In this document: piece by piece, positions 37,189-45,173 of the stretch | Layout: each line of letters starts with the position of its first letter | Numbering within the stretch: the first letter of the stretch is position 1 | Source of the DNA: JACXTP01 sp963827905 | Lineage (GTDB): Archaea; Thermoplasmatota; Thermoplasmata; Methanomassiliicoccales; UBA472 | Length of the DNA: 64,000 nucleotides | Direction: 5' to 3' | NCBI GenBank assembly: GCA_963827905.1 | Contig: CAWHCB010000010.1 | Location: 1-64,000, forward strand | Translations under genes and position numbers: made by a program | Notes under the pieces: model-generated | Seen by the model: the letters and a program-made list of their open reading frames with translations, nothing else | What the model was told of the DNA's origin: nothing | Database searches by the model: none

Positions 37189-37456
37189 ATGAGAGGAAGA
37201 GGAGCAGCGTTGGTCATTGGTATGAAAGCAGGAGAGGCCAAGGCACAACAACAGGCAGCGGCTCAACAACAGGCGGCGGCGGATGGAGCGGCCCAACAGA
37301 AAGCGGCTGAAGATGCCGCAAAGCGCAGCAGCACCAGCCCCGGCCGCGGCAACCGACCCCACAGAACAGTTGAAGAAATTGGCCGAACTGCATGACCAGG
37401 GCATCATCTCCGACGAGGAGTTCGCGGCGGCCAAGAAGAAGGCCTTGGGGATCTGA
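37189..37456 (+). CDS. SHOCT-domain protein (one frame break)
   Basis: MRGRGAALVIGMKAGEAKAQ and a Gln/Ala-rich linker are in one frame. From about 37325 the next frame reads AAAPAPAAATDPTEQLKKLA then ELHDQGIISDEEFAAAKKKA LGI-stop, a typical SHOCT domain (short C-terminal oligomerisation helix pair). The GGGGTGA before the ATG is a good ribosome site. It starts two bases after the DUF6325 stop. An N-terminal low-complexity part plus SHOCT is the usual layout of the DUF6325 partner. The frame break may be a sequencing error in the repeat-like GCA run. Confidence 0.8.
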
Positions 37457-37501
37457 ATAGGCAATCTCTTTGTCGATGAAAATAGAAAGGAGGTGACAAC
37501 A

Positions 37502-37570
37502 ATGGTAGGAGCAGTGGGAAAAGTAGCGATTTTGAAAAAGCATGGGGATAAGAAGGATGAGAAGAAGTGA
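37502..37570 (+). CDS. Micro-ORF, 22 residues, strong ribosome site
   Basis: ATG at 37502 is preceded by AAAGGAGGTGACAACA, the best Shine-Dalgarno match in the region, six to seven bases away. It encodes MVGAVGKVAILKKHGDKKDE followed by KK and TGA. It is too short for confident recognition. The placement, 45 bases after the SHOCT gene and inside the islet, suggests co-transcription. Confidence 0.45.
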   Translation: MVGAVGKVAILKKHGDKKDEKK

Positions 37571-37734
37571 AATTCCTTTGTTAATCACCAAGGGGATCTC
37601 AGGCGGCCTCGGTTGATACCTCGGTCCTCACCTGAGCATTATTTCTTTTTCTAATGTGAATAATAATAGTAAGTTCAACTCAAGGAAGACGATTTTCTAA
37701 TATTGATTCATTAATATTGTCCTGATATGATTTT

Positions 37735-37754
37735 AAATTCGGGCAGACCCACCA
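37735..37754 (+). repeat. attR-like copy of the tRNA-Pro 3' end
   Basis: AAATTCGGGCAGACCCACCA, identical to 32110-32129. The bases before it (GATTTT) differ slightly from the tRNA (GATTC), and no tRNA body precedes it. The next gene stops 29 bases further on. Confidence 0.8.
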
Positions 37755-37782
37755 ATCCATCTTTTTTAATCGAAACCCGCCC

Positions 37783-38832
37783 TCATCCCGTCTGAAAAGT
37801 CCCGTACTTGATTACAGAATCCCTTAGTGCTTTTATGTTTTCCAGAGGAGTCTTGTAAAGAAGTTCGCACCCCGGTGCTAAGATAAGGCCAGGATCGTTG
37901 CCCCACGCTGCAATCAGTCCCCTTACGTTTTCCTCGATCTCGATCGGTGTGCGGCAAAACAACAGATCTCTGTGTTCGATCCCTGCCATGCAAGTGGTTT
38001 CCCCCTTGAGCGACTTAAAAACCTCAGGCACGTTCAAGGCATCCAGGTTAAGATGCAGTGCGGTAGGATTGACCTCAAGCTGTGATTGCCAGAACGGGCT
38101 CGCGGCACAATTATGCAATATCGTCCGAAGTCCATGCTGATGGTAAGAGTCCATTTCCATTTCTAGATATTTTCTATCGAATCGTTCGTACATCTCTTGG
38201 CTTACCATCTCGCTTCCTGCTGTCCCATTCTCGATAAAAACATCCTCTACTCCTAACTCAATAATTCTCTCGCCATAAGCCTTAGACGATTCCGTCAATG
38301 TAATTAGCAAATGGTCTACCGCCCCCGGATCGGTGAGGTATCCGATCAAGAGGTTCTCCATTCCCACTAGTTCCGAGGCGATAACCGTCGGCGAGTTGAT
38401 ACACCCCACGACCGGGACTTTGCTACCATAATGGTCCATCATTATTTTTGCTGCCTTGATAGGCACCGACCAGGTTGGGTCTTTACAAGGGTCTATCGGT
38501 TGGACCTTTTCCAATTCGGACATGGGGAAGTACTGGTCCACTCGTGGATAGAAATCCCTCTCCGGGAACCTCCACTTCATGCCATGAGCCTGAGCCTCGA
38601 TCAATATGTCACCCCATCCGGCCATAACGTTGTCGAACCCGAAGCGTTCGTAGGCGGCAATGGCCAGTTTGGAAAATACCTCTGGATCGAAGAAGCCATC
38701 ACGCATCCTCAACCCGGTGGACTGCAACAACCACTTCGCAGCGCCCAGATGTTGGTAGAAAATAGGTATGCGATCGGGAACATGGCCGTCAAGGGCGGCG
38801 TGAAAACGATGGGCAGAATTCATCAACACCAT
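37783..38832 (-). CDS. MtaA/CmuA-like corrinoid methyltransferase (uroporphyrinogen decarboxylase family)
   Basis: A 349-residue TIM-barrel protein. The zinc ligands of the MtaA/MtbA group are in place: HxC in GLRTILHNCAASPFW and the later Cys in LAPGCELLYKTPLENIKALR, which closely follows the MtaA C-terminal pattern. Such proteins transfer a methyl group from a corrinoid protein to coenzyme M, or methylate or demethylate other corrinoids. The N-terminus (MNSAHRFHAALDGHVPDRIP) is typical. The start is at ATG 38832 with GGGGGTG upstream. It could be MtaA itself or a related enzyme, as the partner corrinoid protein is not adjacent. Confidence 0.8.
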   Translation of the reverse strand: MVLMNSAHRFHAALDGHVPDRIPIFYQHLGAAKWLLQSTGLRMRDGFFDPEVFSKLAIAAYERFGFDNVMAGWGDILIEAQAHGMKWRFPERDFYPRVDQYFPMSELEKVQPIDPCKDPTWSVPIKAAKIMMDHYGSKVPVVGCINSPTVIASELVGMENLLIGYLTDPGAVDHLLITLTESSKAYGERIIELGVEDVFIENGTAGSEMVSQEMYERFDRKYLEMEMDSYHQHGLRTILHNCAASPFWQSQLEVNPTALHLNLDALNVPEVFKSLKGETTCMAGIEHRDLLFCRTPIEIEENVRGLIAAWGNDPGLILAPGCELLYKTPLENIKALRDSVIKYGTFQTG

Positions 38833-39123
38833 AATTGCACCCCCATCGAATAGTATCGTGAATATTAAACCATTGTGAAATCGTGTTACTGGTTAGCAGT
38901 TAAAAGAGGAAGGGATTATGGGAAGCCATGTGATCGTGTCATCGAGCGAGACGCTACGAACCCGAAGGGGATGGTTGTGACCATCTCCGGCCACAAGTGC
39001 CCAGCTGCCCCAAGTAGGATGACCACCGATACAACCACATGATAGAATGAGTGACGGACCATCTATGCTTTCGACAGAGGAGATGCATGTGTGTGAGGGG
39101 CCCTTGAGTAAAAGAGGTGCACG

Positions 39124-39624
39124 ATGACGCAATTGGACGCTCTTCCGATTAAACCACTGCTCGTCCTCGTATCGTATCATCACAGGAACACCGAGAAGAT
39201 CGCAAGAGTGTTGGCGGACGTGCTCGATGCTCCCATCAGACATCCTAAAGATATCCAGCCTGAGGAAATCCAAGGATACGACCTGATCGGATTCGGTTCT
39301 GGTATCTATGATGGGATGCACCATAAGGAGCTACTCCAACTTGCTGAGAGGTTGCCGGTAACTGACGGCAAGAAAGCGTTCCTGTTCTCCACGAGCGCTA
39401 TCGTCAACGATGATAAGGTCGCGAAGGACCATTCAACCCTCCGAAGCAGGCTTCAACAGAAGGGTTACGAGATCATCGATGAGTTCGCTTGCAAGGGTTA
39501 CAACACGAACAGCTTCCTCAAGTACTTCGGTGGGATGAACAAGGGAAGACCGAACCAAGAGGACATTGATATGGCCGAGAGTTTTGCCCTAAATTTGAAG
39601 AGGAAGGACCCTACGAAGAACTGA
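39124..39624 (+). CDS. Flavodoxin family protein
   Basis: A 166-residue protein. LVLVSYHHRNTEKIARVLAD is the FMN phosphate-binding loop region (here SYHHRNTEK instead of the usual S/TxTGNT), and YDLIGFGSGIYDGMHHKELL and AFLFSTSAIVNDDKVAKDHS match the two isoalloxazine-side loops of short flavodoxins. GAGGTGCACG precedes the ATG. It could carry electrons to the corrinoid or radical SAM enzymes nearby (inference). Confidence 0.88.
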   Translation: MTQLDALPIKPLLVLVSYHHRNTEKIARVLADVLDAPIRHPKDIQPEEIQGYDLIGFGSGIYDGMHHKELLQLAERLPVTDGKKAFLFSTSAIVNDDKVAKDHSTLRSRLQQKGYEIIDEFACKGYNTNSFLKYFGGMNKGRPNQEDIDMAESFALNLKRKDPTKN

Positions 39625-39821
39625 TGGAAATGGATGATTGAATAATGTCGTCGTTAGGGACAATTACGAATAGAGGTTTGACCGCCCTATAGGCCCTTTG
39701 ATTAGAAAGTCGAAATGGTGGCTTAAGCCTTAGGTTGAATGAAAAAGAATATTCGAGTTGGTAACCTACCTCTCCAGGGAGAGGACAGCACCAATCTGGA
39801 CACCTTCTTGCATCTGGTTCA

Positions 39822-41375
39822 TCAAGTGTACTCTTCACCGTATTTCATCCGCCACTCGGCGATAGGGATCGAGAACTTCTTCTCTATCTCGGTACGGTAG
39901 TTCGGTCCGCCGTTGTAGGCACAGAATGGGATGATGCGACCATCGGGGGTAGAATAGTGGATGGCGCATCGCTTGACTCGCTCAACGTCATAGTTGTAGT
40001 TGTCCTGGAAATGCATGCCACCGATGAACATCATGCTCCAGGAGAACTTGGCCACGCTCTTCTTCGATGAATCGCTGAACATCGAGCCCATCATCTGCAG
40101 GAAGCTGGTGGTGGACATGCCATCTGGCACCTTGTCCTTGATTATATGCTTCTTGAGGATGTTGAGCGCCTTGATCTTGGACGGGAACTTGACCTTCGAT
40201 CTCTCCGCCTGCACACTCAGATCATATAGCTCTCTTCAACAGAGGCTCGACCTCCACGAAGCGGGTAAGGGGCACGACGGTTTTCTCGTCCTTGATGAAC
40301 AAATAGGTGGCCATCCCGCAATGGGGTGCGCTGTGAAAGTGACCTTGCTCTGTTCCTGGAGGGCGGAGATAAGGGTGGAGATGGGCACAACGCTCGGGAC
40401 GGGATAGAAATCTTCCTTTGTGATTTGGCCCGCGGTCTGATTCTCCAGGTCCTTGACCAGATCGGGGAGGGTATATCGGTGCTGGCTCCGTTCCTCCTGG
40501 TCGATGCGGCCGGTGAAGGCTACAGGTTGGAAATTGATGCCCCTGATCACATCCCTATTCTTTAGGGCAAATTTGAGTATCTCACCCACTTGGTCGTCAT
40601 TAACGTTCTTCACCACGGTTGGGACAAGGACGATCGAGGGTCGTCTTTCCATCTTCTGCACGTTCTCCACGACCTTCAGCTTCGTGTTCAGGAGCGGCAC
40701 ACCCCTGGACGCCTTGTAGATGTCATCGCGAAGACCGTCGAACTGAAGGTAGATCGTGTTCATACCTGCCTGCACCGCCGCCTTGAGGAACTCAGGGTCC
40801 TTAGCGAACTTGATACCATTGGTGGCAGCCATGATCTGGGGGAAACCCATCTCCTTGGCCTTGGCGATTACCTCGATGAACTTGGGGTATATGGTCGGCT
40901 CACCGCCGGAGAACTGGACCGTTGTTGTCGGGACCGGTCTCTCGTCCCTCACCTTTTGCATCATCATCACTATCTCGTCGAAGCTCGGCTCATACACGTA
41001 TCCCGCTGCGTTAGCGTTGGCAAAACATATGGGGCATTTGAGGTTGCAGCGATTAGTAAGGTCGATCATGGCTAGGCAGGTGTGCGTTAGGTGAAGCTGG
41101 CAGAGGCCGCATTCGTTGGGGCATTCGGTGGCGTTCGAGATGAATGGATTATCTACGCCCGTTCCGTCGTATGCGAACCTCTCCGCCCTAAGGTACATGT
41201 CCTTGTCCGACCAATAGACGTCCACTTCCCTACCATGGTCCGGACATTCCTTTTCCATCATGACCTTCCCGTCCTGTTCAAATATTGTCGCGGGGATAAC
41301 CTTCCTGCACTCAGGACAGAGGGACTGGGTCGTCTTCGGAAGCCCTTTCTGTAATACGCTTGGTTTGGCTATCAT
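39822..41375 (-). CDS. tes: Radical SAM tetraether lipid synthase (Tes)-like protein (two frame breaks)
   Basis: An N-terminal zinc-ribbon part (LCPECRKVIPATIFEQDGKV) precedes ECPNECGLCQLHLTHTCLAM and the radical SAM cluster motif in DLTNRCNLKCPICFANA, with FSGGEPTIYP and ATNGIKFAKD after it. The main frame ends near 40290. The reading continues in the next frame as CGMATYLFIKDEKTVVPLTR, and after a second shift near 40222 as VQAERSKVKFPSKIKALNIL, FSWSMMFIGGMHFQDNYNYD to MKYGEEYT. This cysteine layout matches the MJ0619/Tes group, shown to couple two archaeol chains into membrane-spanning tetraethers. The start at 41375 follows CAGGTGC and a TATA box (41412-41422) on the minus strand. Merged length about 517 residues. 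Confidence 0.8.
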
Positions 41376-41555
41376 GGACACGAGCACCTGGAAGAACAAT
41401 GGGTGCGTAACTTAATATTTATATGGCATGAAGATAATCAAACCAACCATCATCAATATCTCATTGCCACCGTTCTCCCATCGGTGATTGCCGTTTTCTG
41501 ATTTGGGATAGTGAAAAGATGATCTGTCCGGAGAATGAGACTGATGATAAAGGGA

Positions 41556-41765
41556 TCATTGGTCGAAGACCATGCCATTGCTCATACGATGGCTCCTCAA
41601 CATCTCACCGCATCTGGGGCAAAGAAAGTTAGTACGGACGATGTCCGGGATCCCCATGTTGATGGCCACATAATCGTAGAAGATGAGGTTGCCAGGCGTT
41701 TCCACCAGCTGCTCCTCAGGTCCCTCCCAATTGCATTTGTAGCATCTTATCAAAAACCTCACCAC
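41556..41765 (-). CDS. Small zinc-ribbon protein
   Basis: A 69-residue protein with CYKCNWEGPEEQLVETPGNL and LCPRCGEMLRSHRMSNGMVF, two CxxC knuckles forming a zinc ribbon. It overlaps the stop of the MtaA-like gene upstream (41759) by seven bases, so translation is coupled. The tight link suggests it serves that methyltransferase, but its function is unknown. Confidence 0.75.
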   Translation of the reverse strand: MVRFLIRCYKCNWEGPEEQLVETPGNLIFYDYVAINMGIPDIVRTNFLCPRCGEMLRSHRMSNGMVFDQ

Positions 41766-42883
41766 GAACCATAGGTCCCATGGTCCCTGGCGGCCTGGAC
41801 CAAGGCATGGACGTTCACGGGAAGGGCGTCCGGTGGCAGTTCACAGGCCGTCCCTAAAATGTAACCGCATTTGCTGTCCCTTCCCTTGATCAATTGCTCC
41901 TTGGCCTGGTCGTAGACCTTTTTCGGGTTAGGCAGGATCATTATCTTCGTATCGACCGACCCCATGATGGTGGCCCTGTCTCCGAACTCCTTCGCTAAAA
42001 TGTCCGATGGGAAGACCTCCCTTCCCATGTAACCGATGTGGAAGATTGTCATGGGCGAGTATGGCACCTGGTCCCTGAAAAGCTTGTAAGAGGTCTCGTG
42101 GTTCCCGCATAGGTGATAGAGCAGCTGCGGCCCAGCACCCTTCCTCATCGCCTTGTCGACAAACGTTCTGAGATACTTCACTGAGAGTTCGTTGACGTCG
42201 GTGTCCGAGAATATATCGTTGTTGGCCAAAACCGACCCGGTCGAGATCATGGCCATCCCATAACGGTTCGCCATCAGCTCTGCCCCGTTCACAGCGACCT
42301 CGGTGTACTTTGAAACGAGCTTGTCGCAGGCGTCCCTCTCCGTCATGGTCCACATGATGAAGTCGGCGATGCCACACAGCTGTGCGCCACCACCGGTCAG
42401 GTCCGATGTGTATGTCATCGGGATGAACATCTTGGGCAAGTGCTCCTGGATATAGTCCTGGGCCTCGATCATGCGTCGACCGGTCCATCCGTTCTCCATC
42501 TCCTTTAGGTCGGGGACCTCCAGTTTGTCGACGGCCTCGATGTCATGGATGGTGGGTTCCTTGACCACCGGTGGCAGGTAGGGCTTGAACTCAATCTGGG
42601 CACCAAGCTCCGCCACCCATGGCAATGAGAAATACCAATGGGTGACCGGCAGGAGGTCGTACAACTCAGATGCGTTCGCGACACATCTCGCCCCTAGCGC
42701 AGGATTGGTATAGAAATCGTTGATGGTGTATCCAGTGATGAGGGCGGCATGGGAGAGCATCATTGGGTCGACATCGATCCTATCGAAGTTGGAACCGGTG
42801 AACGGGCTGGCGAACCTCTTCTCCGCATGTTTGTGCCATTTCTCATTCACAGATGGAAAAATCGCATCGGGATTGGGGTTCAT
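41759..42883 (-). CDS. Uroporphyrinogen decarboxylase/MtaA-CmuA family methyltransferase
   Basis: A 374-residue protein of the URO-D superfamily. The family zinc ligands can be placed as HxC in QLLYHLCGNHETSYKLF and Cys in ILGTACELPPDALPVNVHAL. A cap region reads GWTGRRMIEAQDYIQEHLPK and GAQLCGIADFIMWTMTERDA. It is clearly diverged from the paralog at 37783-38832. In methanogens such proteins are corrinoid:coenzyme M methyltransferases, or methyltransferases for unidentified substrates. The zinc-ribbon gene follows with overlap. Confidence 0.78.
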   Translation of the reverse strand: MNPNPDAIFPSVNEKWHKHAEKRFASPFTGSNFDRIDVDPMMLSHAALITGYTINDFYTNPALGARCVANASELYDLLPVTHWYFSLPWVAELGAQIEFKPYLPPVVKEPTIHDIEAVDKLEVPDLKEMENGWTGRRMIEAQDYIQEHLPKMFIPMTYTSDLTGGGAQLCGIADFIMWTMTERDACDKLVSKYTEVAVNGAELMANRYGMAMISTGSVLANNDIFSDTDVNELSVKYLRTFVDKAMRKGAGPQLLYHLCGNHETSYKLFRDQVPYSPMTIFHIGYMGREVFPSDILAKEFGDRATIMGSVDTKIMILPNPKKVYDQAKEQLIKGRDSKCGYILGTACELPPDALPVNVHALVQAARDHGTYGSW

Positions 42884-43157
42884 AACCCCGATAACATACC
42901 TACTCGAATATAGATTATCCCAGATTTTATCTGATGTTCAAGGTCATTCTTTTTCATATTTTTATTTTGAAAGAATATTTAATAAAGACCTTTTGTGCGT
43001 GTTCCATTTTGACCTGATTTAGGCGACTGGAAAATATCAATTCATAAATGGATCTTAGCCAGCCCAGATTAAACAACACACCTCCGCTGTATTTCACCGA
43101 CCATTGGACCCACCCCATCGATTCCAGCCCCGCCGGCCATTGGGTCAAAAGACCTAT

Positions 43158-44114
43158 ATGGACCAGGCAGACATAGTGCGTCCGATGCGAGAGGGCAACC
43201 TGGAGAGACGAGATGTGGCGTTGTTGCATGTGCTGATGCGCGACTCGAGGGCGACGGAGCAACAGGTCTGCGGGATAACTGGAATGCCAACGGGGGAGGT
43301 GGCGGAGCGAACCGAGGCCATGGTGGAGGCGGGCATCATCCGCTCGTACACGACCAAGCCATCCCTGACATCCCTAGGTGCCATCAGTGTCCTGGTGTTC
43401 GGGAAGAGCCGTCTTTCCACCTTGGAGGAGGTTAAGGACCACCTGATATCCAATGACCGAGTGGCCTGGGCCGCCCTTTCCGGAGCGGGAAGGCTTTATG
43501 TGGCCCTCCACCTGCCCGACCCAAAGGAGAAGGACGCCCAATTGCGCAAGGTGGAGGGGGAGGCCATGCTGCTCCGTCCCACCGCAGCGGTGCGGGACCT
43601 TTTCGTTTCCCAACCTGGCCCTCATGAATACGATCAATTGGAATGGGGGATCGTCCGTTCGCTATCAAAGGACTCGCGCAAACCCGTCGAGGATGTCGCC
43701 AGAGAGCTGGGGCGAGGCGCGGAGGAGGTGGATGGTCACCTTCGCAGGATGATGCAGAACGGCCTCCTGGACTTCTCCATCGAGTTCGACCCGAACCAAT
43801 GCACCAACCCAATGTGCCTTTTCCATGTGGAGACCATCGATACATACGTGCTGGAAGACCGAGTGAGATTGGTTATGGAAAAGAACGCCCCCGCCCTTCT
43901 GTTCTTCAACACCTATTCCAACATCCGGCAGCTCATGACCACCATGGCCATCCCCCAGGACTTTGAGGACCTACGAGGCATCATGCGTTCCTTGAGGGGG
44001 GAGGGTGGCTTCGGATATGTGGAGGCGAACCCCATCCTGTCCTCTTGCCTGATGGACACCTGGAGGGACAAGATGGTCATCGAAAAGGGCGGACCGGTAC
44101 GGAGGAAGAGATGA
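43158..44114 (+). CDS. Lrp/AsnC-like regulator with two winged-helix domains
   Basis: About 318 residues. The first helix-turn-helix is LERRDVALLHVLMRDSRATE with VCGITGMPTGEVAERTEAMV, and the second is YDQLEWGIVRSLSKDSRKPV with DVARELGRGAEEVDGHLRRM. Each is followed by an alpha-beta region. This doubled layout is common in archaeal Lrp-type regulators of unknown ligand. The ATG at 43158 starts the protein just before the first HTH. A TTG at 43104 is in frame but would add a Pro/Arg-rich leader that looks non-coding. No operator is evident. Confidence 0.75.
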   Translation: MDQADIVRPMREGNLERRDVALLHVLMRDSRATEQQVCGITGMPTGEVAERTEAMVEAGIIRSYTTKPSLTSLGAISVLVFGKSRLSTLEEVKDHLISNDRVAWAALSGAGRLYVALHLPDPKEKDAQLRKVEGEAMLLRPTAAVRDLFVSQPGPHEYDQLEWGIVRSLSKDSRKPVEDVARELGRGAEEVDGHLRRMMQNGLLDFSIEFDPNQCTNPMCLFHVETIDTYVLEDRVRLVMEKNAPALLFFNTYSNIRQLMTTMAIPQDFEDLRGIMRSLRGEGGFGYVEANPILSSCLMDTWRDKMVIEKGGPVRRKR

Positions 44115-44164
44115 TGTCGTTAATGGTCGGTAGAGGCATGGTGGAACGATGAAATGGTATCGGA

Positions 44165-44641
44165 TTGCCTCTGGGGACAAGAGCCCCCGATCTCAACTTG
44201 CCTAACGAGAGCGCTAAGATGGTCCACCTTGCAGACCTGGTCGGTACGAAACCGATTGTCCTTGCGTTCTACCCCTCCGATTTCGGGGTCATGTGCGCCG
44301 TGGAAATGATCGGGCTACGCGACCGTTATGAGCAGTTCAGCCCGCTCTGCCACATCCTGGCCATCAGTACCAACACCACTTACTCGCATGGCGCCTGGTC
44401 CGATTCGCTGAAGCTCCCCTTCCCTTTGCTGAGCGACCTGGATGGGGCGGTCACGAAGACCTACAACGTCTGGCCACCGGAGGAGCTGAACGGTTATCTA
44501 GAGGGGCGATCGTTGCGGGCGGTCTTCATCCTCGACCGGGAAGGCGTTGTAAGGTACTGCTGGGCCCCGGACGACCCTGGGCTGGAGCCGAACTATGCCG
44601 AGCTCCTTGATGTGCTGCAGGCGCTTCAGATCGGCCCTTGA
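44165..44641 (+). CDS. Peroxiredoxin-like (AhpC/TSA) protein 1
   Basis: About 158 residues with LVGTKPIVLAFYPSDFGVMC, where the last Cys is the peroxidatic position (FYPxDFxxxC), and HILAISTNTTYSHGAWSDSL followed by LPFPLLSDLDGAVTKTYNVW. The Pro-Thr after the Cys in classical enzymes (CPTE) is AVE here. The start is unclear: a TTG at 44165 in frame, or an ATG at 44151 one frame off if one A in CAAGAGCC is extra, which would give the standard N-terminus GDKAPDLNL. A second cysteine for resolution lies in VVRYCWAPDD. Confidence 0.75.
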   Translation: MPLGTRAPDLNLPNESAKMVHLADLVGTKPIVLAFYPSDFGVMCAVEMIGLRDRYEQFSPLCHILAISTNTTYSHGAWSDSLKLPFPLLSDLDGAVTKTYNVWPPEELNGYLEGRSLRAVFILDREGVVRYCWAPDDPGLEPNYAELLDVLQALQIGP

Positions 44642-44684
44642 GCACCAAAAGGATTTTCATGCGGACGATGGGTACACATCAGGC

Positions 44685-45173
44685 ATGGAACAGGGGAAAG
44701 TGCCATCTGTGGGTTCCAAGGCGATTGATTTCGAGCTTCCGGACGAGGTGGGGCACCCTTTCCGGTTCAGCTCGGCCTGGTCCCTGGGACCGGTGCTTTT
44801 GCTCTTCTATCCCACCGACTTCGGCATGCATTGCAGCCTGCAGATGAACCAGGTCCGGGACAATTACCAACGGTTCCAAGACCTGGGCGTGACTGTCCTG
44901 GGCATCAGCACCAACACCGTCCATTCCCATGGCACGTGGCAATCGAACCTACGTTTGCCTTTCCATCTGGTGAGCGACATTGACGGTAGGGTGGCACGTA
45001 GCTATGGCATGATGTGCCCAGAGGACAGCTGGCTCAAGGGCCGGTCCTGTCGGAGCGCCTTCCTGGTAGGCAAGGACGGCGAGGTCCTTTACGTTTGGTT
45101 TCCGCCGGACCAGTCCTACACCCCTGACATCGATGACCTTTTAAAGGACATCCGACAAGCCTTGGGGGTTTGA
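44685..45173 (+). CDS. Peroxiredoxin-like (AhpC/TSA) protein 2
   Basis: A 162-residue paralog of the preceding gene: VGSKAIDFELPDEVGHPFRF, VLLLFYPTDFGMHCSLQMNQ with the peroxidatic Cys, VTVLGISTNTVHSHGTWQSN and LPFHLVSDIDGRVARSYGMM. The tandem copies share the unusual S/H-rich STNTxxSHGxW block. It reduces peroxides using a thiol donor not identified here. Its last 58 bases overlap the 3' end of the Dph6 gene on the opposite strand. Confidence 0.88.
   Translation: MEQGKVPSVGSKAIDFELPDEVGHPFRFSSAWSLGPVLLLFYPTDFGMHCSLQMNQVRDNYQRFQDLGVTVLGISTNTVHSHGTWQSNLRLPFHLVSDIDGRVARSYGMMCPEDSWLKGRSCRSAFLVGKDGEVLYVWFPPDQSYTPDIDDLLKDIRQALGV

Larger units (their letters stand above)
32110..37754. mobile_element. 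Probable integrated islet at tRNA-Pro, no integrase seen
   Basis: The last 20 bases of the tRNA-Pro gene with its CCA (32110-32129) recur exactly at 37735-37754, in direct orientation and outside any tRNA. A 5.6-kb segment between a tRNA 3' end and a copy of it is the classic mark of site-specific integration. Content: a minus-strand operon tetR-dszB-like-rhodanese-BASS and a plus-strand operon of two DUF6325 proteins, a SHOCT protein and a micro-ORF. No tyrosine recombinase, replication or phage gene is visible, so it may have been moved by an integrase elsewhere or have lost its own. Confidence 0.7.

Noticed and set aside
37731..37754. A second tRNA-Pro gene
   Set aside because: Only the last 20 bases are present. 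There is no D or anticodon arm before it, so it is an attachment-site copy.
38893..39324. 144-codon minus-strand frame overlapping the flavodoxin start
   Set aside because: It covers the well-supported flavodoxin gene and its ribosome site on the other strand. Composition (many Ser, His, Trp, Cys) is not protein-like and it has no clear start signal.
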